A DNA stretch of 11,939 bases, from positions 1 to 11,939 of the forward strand of contig CALBRY010000276.1 of the NCBI GenBank assembly GCA_937927665.1, given 5' to 3'. Under the pieces are notes generated by a model. The model saw only the letters and a list, made by a program, of their open reading frames with translations. It did not search any database and was not told where the DNA came from. The position numbers and the translations under genes were made by a program. This DNA is from an uncultured Chloroflexota bacterium (GTDB lineage Bacteria > Chloroflexota > Anaerolineae > Aggregatilineales > Phototrophicaceae). Shown here one piece after another: positions 7,321 to 11,939 of this stretch (positions are counted from its first letter, which is position 1; the number at the start of each line of letters is the position of its first letter).

Positions 7321-8586
7321 TCAGTGTTTCCGCGCCGCGTAACGCTCGATCACGTAAACAGCGTTTGTGATCCCATCCTCGGCACGAATATGCTCGCCGA
7401 TTTCGGCGGCACGCTGCCGCAGCGTTTGATCTGTCACCGTGCGGGTGATCGCCGCCGCTAAAGAGGGTGCGCTCAAATGCTTGCGGGGAATCGGTGCTGT
7501 GCCAACGCCCAACCGCGCCACACGTCGACCCCAGAACGGCTGATCCCCCATAAATGGAATGATCACAGTAGGCACGCCCGCCCGCAGTCCGGCAGCAGTT
7601 GTCCCCGCGCCGCCGTGATGCACAACCGCTGCCATGCGCGGAAATAACCAACTGTGCGGCGCAGATCGCAGCATGTACACACTGTCGGGCAGGTCTTCGG
7701 CGTGTAAGCCGCCCCACCCCGACGCGATCACGCCGCGCTGACCGGACAATTTCAGCGCCTCCAGTGCGATCGCGGCGGATTCTTGCGGGTTACGCCCGCT
7801 CATGCTGCCGAATCCGATGTAGACGGGCGGCGATCCACGTTCCAAAAACGCGACAAGGTCGGCGGGGGGCGTCCATGTGTCGGCTTGATCGAGAAACCAA
7901 TAGCCGGTGACGTGGGTATTGTCGTTCCAATCAGCGGGGGGCGGCAATACGTGACGACTGAACCCGTACAGCATCGGCACGCCGCGCCGCATCAAACGCG
8001 GAACCGGTCCAGTCAGCGGCGGAGGCGGCGGTACACCCAATGCGCGCCGCACGGTGAGATCACCTACGCGCCCGGTTTGCCACAGCGCCGCCTGCATCAC
8101 ACGAAACGAAGCCCGGTTGACCGCCCCGCCAAGTGAGTCGAACGGCATCAACGGGCTGGCGTAATCCCGCGTGGGTGTAATCGGGAACACGAACGCCAGC
8201 ATGAGAGGAGTCCCTAGTTTTTCCGCGACCGCGAGTGTGCCCGGAACGCCGCCCGTCGCCGCGATGAGCAGATCGGTATCCGTGAGCAGCGGCGGTAGTT
8301 TGACGGTGATTTCATGCGCGCGTTGGGTCATTTCGGCATTCATCTTGCGCATAACTTTGAGAAAATTCCCCGATTCGACCGTTTGCCGCCATTCCTCGCT
8401 TTGCAGCGTCTGTTCTATGCTGCCGCCAATCGAACGGAAAGTGAGTCCCGCATCTGTGACCAGTGTTTCAAAATCGTCGCTCGTCAGTACGTGAACATCA
8501 AAGCCTGCTGACGCTAACCCTGTACCAAGCGCGACATACGGTTGAACGTCGCCGCGCGTCCCCGCCGCTGCAATCGTGAGTTTCAT
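7321..8586 (-). CDS. UGT-like glycosyltransferase (GT1/GT28 type, GT-B fold)
   Basis: The enzyme transfers a sugar from a nucleotide-sugar donor to a small acceptor. Relatives include sterol glucosyltransferases, macrolide-inactivating and antibiotic-tailoring enzymes. The 421-residue length is normal for the family. The N-terminal acceptor half opens with MKLTIAAAGTRGDVQPYVAL (1-20), the phosphate-loop-like motif shared with UGT80/vancomycin-type enzymes. The C-terminal donor half has VYIGFGSM (255-262), the signature HHGGAGTT (323-330), GVPTVIIPFMGDQPFW (337-352) and VGTAPIPRKHL (361-371). There is no signal peptide or transmembrane segment. The start codon overlaps the TGA of the upstream tetR gene (ATGA), and GGAG lies 10 bases before it inside tetR, which points to translational coupling. 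The acceptor is not readable; detoxification or lipid modification are both possible. Confidence 0.92.
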   Translation of the reverse strand: MKLTIAAAGTRGDVQPYVALGTGLASAGFDVHVLTSDDFETLVTDAGLTFRSIGGSIEQTLQSEEWRQTVESGNFLKVMRKMNAEMTQRAHEITVKLPPLLTDTDLLIAATGGVPGTLAVAEKLGTPLMLAFVFPITPTRDYASPLMPFDSLGGAVNRASFRVMQAALWQTGRVGDLTVRRALGVPPPPPLTGPVPRLMRRGVPMLYGFSRHVLPPPADWNDNTHVTGYWFLDQADTWTPPADLVAFLERGSPPVYIGFGSMSGRNPQESAAIALEALKLSGQRGVIASGWGGLHAEDLPDSVYMLRSAPHSWLFPRMAAVVHHGGAGTTAAGLRAGVPTVIIPFMGDQPFWGRRVARLGVGTAPIPRKHLSAPSLAAAITRTVTDQTLRQRAAEIGEHIRAEDGITNAVYVIERYAARKH

Positions 8587-9197
8587 GATCCGCTCACTCC
8601 AATTCCGTTGATCAGCAGATCAGTCAGCACATCGGGCAGTGCCTCCCATTCCGCTGTGATCCGCGTATCACCGGCGATCCGCTGAAAAATCGCACCGGAT
8701 ACCATGCCCGAAATGATGCGAACGGTCAGCGGAATGTTCGCGGCGCGGATCAGCCCTTGATCAGCCAGTGTCTCAAGCAGGGACTCGGCGACGGTGAATG
8801 TTGGTTGAAGGATTTTCTGATCATAGAGGGCGCGCAGTTCAGGGTTGACGAGGGTTTCCGACATAATCACGCGGAACAAGGCGAAATCATCCGATTGCAG
8901 CGCCGTCAGCGGATGAACTAAAAAGGCGCGAAGGATGCGGCGCACATCTCCGGAAGTCAGGGCGCTGAGATCGACGTTCTGTACGATCTGATCGCGCATG
9001 CGATCGAGAATGGCGATCAGGAGCGCGGACTTATTTGCGAAGTAGTTGTAGATTGTCCCGTCCGCGATGCCGGCTTGGTGGGCAATATCCTTGATCGTCG
9101 TCGGGTGAAATCCTTTTTCGGAAAAAACGATCGCCGCGGCGTCAAGGATTTGACTGCGGCGTGCGGCGATCAACTGTTGTTGAATCGAATCGGTCAT
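8583..9197 (-). CDS. TetR-family transcriptional repressor
   Basis: This 204-residue protein has the usual TetR layout: an N-terminal three-helix DNA-binding domain (about 14-60) with the signature ILDAAAIVFSEKGF, then TTIKDIAHQAGIADGTIYNYF, and a divergent all-helical ligand and dimer domain to the end (for example LFRVIMSETLVNPELRALYD). GAGG sits 5 bases before the ATG at 9197. It is the first gene of a two-gene unit with the glycosyltransferase, overlapping it by 4 bases. A perfect inverted repeat upstream, overlapping the predicted transcription start, is its likely own operator, so the gene is probably autorepressed and released by a ligand. The ligand may be the acceptor of the glycosyltransferase or a related compound; that part is inference. 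Confidence 0.95.
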   Translation of the reverse strand: MTDSIQQQLIAARRSQILDAAAIVFSEKGFHPTTIKDIAHQAGIADGTIYNYFANKSALLIAILDRMRDQIVQNVDLSALTSGDVRRILRAFLVHPLTALQSDDFALFRVIMSETLVNPELRALYDQKILQPTFTVAESLLETLADQGLIRAANIPLTVRIISGMVSGAIFQRIAGDTRITAEWEALPDVLTDLLINGIGVSGS

Positions 9198-9230
9198 AGA
9201 GTCCTCAGAGTGAATGAAGGTTCAGCGCAA

Positions 9231-9248
9231 TGAATGAACACTCATTCA
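9231..9248. promoter_or_regulatory. TetR-type operator, TGAATGA-N4-TCATTCA
   Basis: The perfect 7-bp arms at 9231-9237 and 9242-9248 are separated by ACAC. The same arm sequence is known from operators of other TetR-family regulators, such as the Bacillus FadR consensus. It starts 1 base downstream of the -10 hexamer of the tetR promoter and covers the expected +1, an ideal position for repression. A further half site TGAATGA lies at 9211-9217, exactly 20 bases away. Confidence 0.8.
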
Positions 9249-9249
9249 A

Positions 9250-9278
9250 AATGTATGTAAAATGAACAGATTTGTCAA
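9250..9278 (-). promoter_or_regulatory. Promoter of the tetR-glycosyltransferase operon
   Basis: Read on the minus strand, TTGACA (9278-9273) is a perfect -35, followed by a 17-base spacer and the -10 TACATT (9255-9250; 4 of 6 matches). Transcription would begin near 9243, inside the operator palindrome, giving a leader of about 45 bases before ATG 9197. A copy of AATGAACA, also present at the operator, lies within the spacer at 9261-9268. Confidence 0.72.
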
Positions 9279-9344
9279 GCCGCCCCCATCAGCGGAGCCG
9301 CGCGCTGTCGCGCGTCAAATCAGGTGCGCTGAAAGTCGCGCGAT

Positions 9345-9373
9345 TTGCGCCCCGCCCAAATTCCCAATATGCT
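9345..9373 (+). promoter_or_regulatory. Weak candidate promoter for the secreted-protein gene
   Basis: TTGCGC (9345-9350), a 17-base spacer and TATGCT (9368-9373) match sigma-70 hexamers at 3 of 6 and 4 of 6 positions. It would start transcription near 9380 with a leader of about 66 bases. It is a weak match, and other arrangements in this 200-base region cannot be excluded. Confidence 0.3.
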
Positions 9374-9383
9374 GAGGTCAACT

Positions 9384-9419
9384 TGCGCGTGTGCCGAACC
9401 ATCCGCGCACAGGTTTTTT
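9384..9419 (+). terminator. Terminator-like hairpin in the leader of the secreted-protein gene
   Basis: TGCGCG (9384-9389) and CGCGCA (9404-9409) form a 6-bp GC-rich stem with a 14-base loop, followed after 4 bases by six T residues (9414-9419). The structure lies 27 bases before the start codon and just ahead of the ribosome site, so it could act as an attenuator. The large loop and the gap before the T-run make this tentative. Confidence 0.35.
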
Positions 9420-9433
9420 CGGGGGCTAAGATC

Positions 9434-9439
9434 AGGAGG
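9434..9439 (+). promoter_or_regulatory. Strong ribosome binding site AGGAGG selecting a GTG start
   Basis: AGGAGG is followed by six bases and then GTG at 9446, the ideal spacing. The in-frame ATG at 9458 would be 18 bases away. The open frame reaches back to about 9272, but that part has no signal and reads as untranslated leader. Confidence 0.75.
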
Positions 9440-9445
9440 TTGTTG

Positions 9446-10288
9446 GTGAAAATCATCATGCGGTTCAGTGCGGTACTGGGATTATTGGGGGTGATGCTTC
9501 TATTTCCAATGATCACCCACGCGGCAAGTTTTGCTACAGGGGTCGCTTTGAGCGCCTATTCGGGCTGCACATCTCCCGCGGGACTTGATATCTCTATGAA
9601 TACCGATGCCGCGGTCACCCGTGAGGGCGGCATTGTCACCACGGGCGACGGAACCGTTTTGATGTCATTTGATCAATCATCGGGCTTTGCAAGCTTCAGC
9701 GGCACATTTTCCGGCTACAATTTTGCCTCTCCAGCATGGTCTGTCCCAAATGGAACGATTGTCGGGCTGTATGCCTATATCGGCTCGCTGCCATACAGCG
9801 CCGCAACCACCGTCGAATGGTTTGTTGCCTATCGCTGCGATACTCAGGAAATCGTTCTGAACTGCTTCGGCGTTTATGGCTCTTGTCCCCAATCGGCGTC
9901 AGGTCTTGGCGCAACTAGTTTAGGCTGCGCGAATGTGAACGACGGGCGGTTGAACAACAGTTCCGCGCGCGACTGTGCCGCGCCTGTGGTGCTGTACCTG
10001 CAAGCTCCCGGCGCGGATGGGATTGCGCGACTAGATATATATGGAGTTGGCAGCGGTGGCAGTTCGCTGGCGGTGAGTGTTCCCTCGACGATATGGGAGA
10101 TTGGAGCGCCCGCCAACGATAAAACCCTGATCGACTTCGTGGGCAACCCGAACAACGGTCAGCCGATCGGTGTGTATTTGATGCTGGATGGCACCGTTTT
10201 GATCGAAACTGCCTACGCCGATGGAAAACCCTACGTGATCCGTTATAACCCAGATGGCGCGCCGCAGATTCTTTACGCAGCGTGGTGA
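9446..10288 (+). CDS. Secreted protein of unknown function with six cysteines
   Basis: I do not recognise the family. From the GTG start the product has 280 residues. A clear Sec signal peptide has a basic start (MKIIMRF), a hydrophobic core (about 8-20) and a THA cleavage site, so the mature chain should begin near Ala27. There is no second membrane helix, lipobox or obvious anchor. The mature part is rich in Gly, Ser, Ala, Thr and aromatics and looks beta-rich. Its six cysteines (41, 131, 140, 147, 161, 177) could form three disulfides, five of them clustered in 131-177. The C-terminal part (about 228-280) reads as short strands such as GVYLMLDGTVLIETAYADGK. The neighbour on the left is divergently transcribed and that on the right convergent, so it is probably a single-gene unit. 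An extracellular or wall-associated role is inferred only from the export signal. Confidence 0.78.
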   Translation: MKIIMRFSAVLGLLGVMLLFPMITHAASFATGVALSAYSGCTSPAGLDISMNTDAAVTREGGIVTTGDGTVLMSFDQSSGFASFSGTFSGYNFASPAWSVPNGTIVGLYAYIGSLPYSAATTVEWFVAYRCDTQEIVLNCFGVYGSCPQSASGLGATSLGCANVNDGRLNNSSARDCAAPVVLYLQAPGADGIARLDIYGVGSGGSSLAVSVPSTIWEIGAPANDKTLIDFVGNPNNGQPIGVYLMLDGTVLIETAYADGKPYVIRYNPDGAPQILYAAW

Positions 10289-10300
10289 AATCAACCAGTT

Positions 10301-10330
10301 CAGCGCCGCCCATGATCATGGGCGGCGCTG
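10301..10330. terminator. 30-bp perfect palindrome between convergent genes (bidirectional terminator)
   Basis: Bases 10301-10315 are the exact reverse complement of 10316-10330 (left arm CAGCGCCGCCCATGA). The transcript on either strand would fold into a GC-rich stem of about 13 bp with a minimal loop. It sits 12 bases after the secreted-protein stop and 13 bases beyond the hydrolase stop, as expected of a shared terminator. Neither side has a T-run. Its core resembles the terminator at 7136-7171. Confidence 0.7.
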
Positions 10331-10343
10331 CTGTGTGCGTGGA

Positions 10344-11036
10344 CTAGATAACGTGGAAAGACCCACCCGGATCGAGCACGATCGGCTGGGATTCGGTTTC
10401 ATTGCTTACCCGATTTGCCCATTCCCCGCCGTTCTGCTGAATTGCCGGGAACGTGTTGTAATGCATCGGCACAACGTAGCGCGGGCGAATCAGGCGGGTT
10501 GCTTCCAGCGAGTCGTCAATCCCCATCGTGAAATGGTCGCCGATGGGCAGGAATGCCACATCGATCCCCATCCGTCCAATCAAGCTCATATCGCTGTACA
10601 GCGCCGTATCCCCTGCGTAGTACAGCCGCAGCCCGCTTTCGCGCAGCGTGACGACGAACCCATTCGGGCTGCCGCCGCTGCTGCCATCGGGAAATGTGGA
10701 CGAGTGAAACGCGATCGTGAACTTGACCTGCATGAAACCGAAATCAATGCTTCCGCCGGTATTGCCGCCGGTCACATTCGGATACCCTTGCGCATCAAAC
10801 CAATAGCTCATTTCGGCATTACAGACGAGATGCGCGTTTGTCCGTTTTGCGATCGGCAGAGCATCCTTGACATGATCGCCGTGCGCGTGTGAAAGCAGGA
10901 TGAATTCCGGCGCAAGTGTCTCCGGATCGGCAGCCGAAAGCGGATTGCCCGTCAGGAACGGGTCAAACAGCACCGAATGTCCATCAAGATCCATCAAAAA
11001 GGTGGAGTGCGCCAACCACTTGAAGATAATCCCCAT
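10344..11036 (-). CDS. UPF0173-type metal-dependent hydrolase (metallo-beta-lactamase fold)
   Basis: The 230-residue length and sequence match the UPF0173/YtkL group, metal-dependent hydrolases of unclear physiological substrate. It opens with IFKWLAHSTFLMDLDG and DPFLTGNP. The metal motif HAHGDH lies at 50-55 (His50, His52, Asp54, His55), and His111, Asp143 in AGDTALYSDM and His192 in VVPMHYNTFP are likely further ligands. The typical LPIGxxFTMG segment is present as LPIGDHFTMG (163-172). There is no signal peptide. The start at 11036 is chosen because GGAG lies 7 bases upstream and the protein begins at the family start. The open frame continues 55 codons further upstream, but that sequence is Arg/Ser-rich and overlaps the histidine kinase end. 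The gene lies 100 bases downstream of the histidine kinase on the same strand, with no visible terminator between them, so co-transcription is possible. Confidence 0.9.
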   Translation of the reverse strand: MGIIFKWLAHSTFLMDLDGHSVLFDPFLTGNPLSAADPETLAPEFILLSHAHGDHVKDALPIAKRTNAHLVCNAEMSYWFDAQGYPNVTGGNTGGSIDFGFMQVKFTIAFHSSTFPDGSSGGSPNGFVVTLRESGLRLYYAGDTALYSDMSLIGRMGIDVAFLPIGDHFTMGIDDSLEATRLIRPRYVVPMHYNTFPAIQQNGGEWANRVSNETESQPIVLDPGGSFHVI

Positions 11037-11136
11037 AAGTTCGCTCCGATCGCGTGCGCCGAAAGGCGACACAAACAATACCCCGATCATTGTACTCAAT
11101 TGGCGCGAGACCGATGATTTACTTCTGGTTAGGCTT
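11037..11136 (-). other. Gap upstream of the hydrolase gene with a possible -10 element
   Basis: On the minus strand TACAAT (11094-11089) is a good -10 hexamer, about 53 bases before the hydrolase start, but no -35 stands 16-18 bases upstream. GGAG for the hydrolase is at 11044-11047. I see no terminator for the histidine kinase here. Confidence 0.25.
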
Positions 11137-11939
11137 TTACGGCTTGGTTGCGCGCTTGTCCGTGATCGGCAGGGTAATCGTAAACGCGGATCCCTGACCA
11201 ACGCCGGGACTGCTCGCCCAAACGCGGCATCCGTGCGCTTCGACCAGTGCCTTTGCGATACTCAAGCCGATGCCTAATCCTCCGTTTGTCCGCGTCATGT
11301 GATCTTCAACCTGATAGAACTTTTCGAAGATCCGCTCCAATTGATCACGCGGAATCCCAATTCCGTTATCGCTGATGATCACCCAAGCCTCGCGAGGCGA
11401 ATGTACTTCGACGCGCACATCGATTCGCCCGCCCTTACCCGTAAACCGAACGGCATTGTTCAGAATATTGGTGAGTGCCATTCCCATACGTACCCGGTCG
11501 ATCTTGACGTGCAGCCCTTCTGGTACGGTGAGAGTGAATTGATGTCGGGAGGCTTCGCCCAACGTGACCGTCTCGCGCATTGTTTCGCGCAAGAAATCAT
11601 CCAGACGGACATGATCATACTGCAAGTCCATCTGTGCTTGCTCAAGAAAACGGAGGTTTGTTAAATCTTCAATAATGCGGCGAAGCTGAAGCGCGCTTTC
11701 GACCACCTTAGCGGCATTCTGGCTGACCGTCGTATCGGGAGTTTCTTGTAAGAAACTGGCATATCCGAGGATGACACTCAGCGGCGTGCGAAGCTCGTGG
11801 CTTGCAATGGCGATGAAATCATTTTTCATTTCATCTAAGTGGCTGAGTTCTTCATTTGCTTTTTGGAGTGCCGCGACAAGCTGGGCGGTTTCGATGGCGA
11901 CCGCCGCTTGTGCCGCCAAAATCTCCAGATAGGTGACAT
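11137..11939 (-). CDS. Sensor histidine kinase, HisKA plus HATPase_c, with a GAF-like end (5' part outside the window)
   Basis: The frame is open to the right edge, so only the last 267 or so codons are seen. Residue numbers count from a TTG codon at 11919 that is internal. The first visible residues (VTYLEILAAQAAVAIETAQL) look like the final helix of a GAF sensor domain. A short linker helix leads to the HisKA dimerisation domain with the phospho-acceptor His41 in SHELRTPLSVI. The ATP-binding domain has all boxes: N-box NILNNAVRF (151-159), G1 DNGIGIP (184-190), F-box FEKFYQV (198-204) and G2 GGLGIGLS (213-220). No receiver domain follows; the protein ends at TAA 11137 after a short basic tail. 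No membrane segment is visible in this part. The response regulator partner is not in the window, and the signal depends on the missing N-terminus. Confidence 0.93.
   Translation of the reverse strand, partial: VTYLEILAAQAAVAIETAQLVAALQKANEELSHLDEMKNDFIAIASHELRTPLSVILGYASFLQETPDTTVSQNAAKVVESALQLRRIIEDLTNLRFLEQAQMDLQYDHVRLDDFLRETMRETVTLGEASRHQFTLTVPEGLHVKIDRVRMGMALTNILNNAVRFTGKGGRIDVRVEVHSPREAWVIISDNGIGIPRDQLERIFEKFYQVEDHMTRTNGGLGIGLSIAKALVEAHGCRVWASSPGVGQGSAFTITLPITDKRATKP

Noticed and set aside
7184..7717. A 177-codon minus-strand frame overlapping the glycosyltransferase 3' part
   Set aside because: Most of it is out of frame with the intact donor domain of the glycosyltransferase and is Arg/Ala/Gly-rich shadow sequence. 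Only its last 37 codons outside the gene are discussed as a possibility.
9272..9445. N-terminal extension of the secreted protein from a TTG at 9272
   Set aside because: The extension is Arg/Ser-rich with no signal, would bury the signal peptide, and overlaps the opposing tetR promoter. The AGGAGG-GTG start at 9446 is far better.
10254..10892. A 212-codon + strand frame antisense to the hydrolase
   Set aside because: It mirrors a well-conserved gene with intact metal motifs, shows no known domain and crosses the bidirectional terminator.
11037..11201. N-terminal extension of the UPF0173-type hydrolase by 55 codons
   Set aside because: It overlaps the end of the histidine kinase gene in another frame, is of low-quality composition, and the family start plus GGAG site are at 11036.

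Overview
The window carries six protein genes with short intergenic stretches and no RNA genes, insertion sequences or CRISPR arrays that I can see. The best guess for the host is a Chloroflexota bacterium (Anaerolineae-like) or a bacterium of similar lifestyle. This rests on one very large protein joining a Ser/Thr kinase, a LuxR-type helix-turn-helix, an nSTAND NTPase, a membrane segment and WD40 repeats, together with a GH78 glycosidase and a GAF-type histidine kinase. That is inference from gene style, not a phylogenetic result.

Layout. Bases 1-1783 (+) hold the 3' two thirds of a GH78 alpha-L-rhamnosidase, closed by a perfect 12-bp hairpin. Bases 1923-7022 (-) encode the giant kinase/HTH/NTPase/WD40 protein, transcribed towards the rhamnosidase. 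Bases 7023-7320 are a gene-free junction with the kinase leader, a dyad and a strong intrinsic terminator for the next unit. Bases 7321-9197 (-) form a two-gene operon, a TetR-family repressor followed by a UGT-like glycosyltransferase, with overlapping stop and start codons. Its promoter (TTGACA, 17 bp, TACATT) is overlaid at the predicted start point by a perfect TGAATGA-N4-TCATTCA operator. Bases 9446-10288 (+) encode a secreted protein of unknown function with six cysteines, preceded by a terminator-like hairpin in its leader. A 30-bp perfect palindrome separates it from a convergent UPF0173-type metallo-beta-lactamase-fold hydrolase (10344-11036, -). A GAF/HisKA/HATPase histidine kinase (11137-11939, -) runs off the right edge.

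How the parts relate. The TetR/glycosyltransferase pair is the clearest functional unit: an apparently autorepressed, inducible glycosylation operon of the kind that could modify a small lipophilic or antibiotic-like molecule. The giant kinase and the histidine kinase are signalling proteins whose partners are not in the window. The rhamnosidase probably belongs to a carbohydrate-use locus to the left. The most unusual object is the giant regulator, which puts a DNA-binding domain, a kinase and a STAND switch on one side of a membrane segment and about fourteen WD40-like blades plus a small C-terminal domain on the other.
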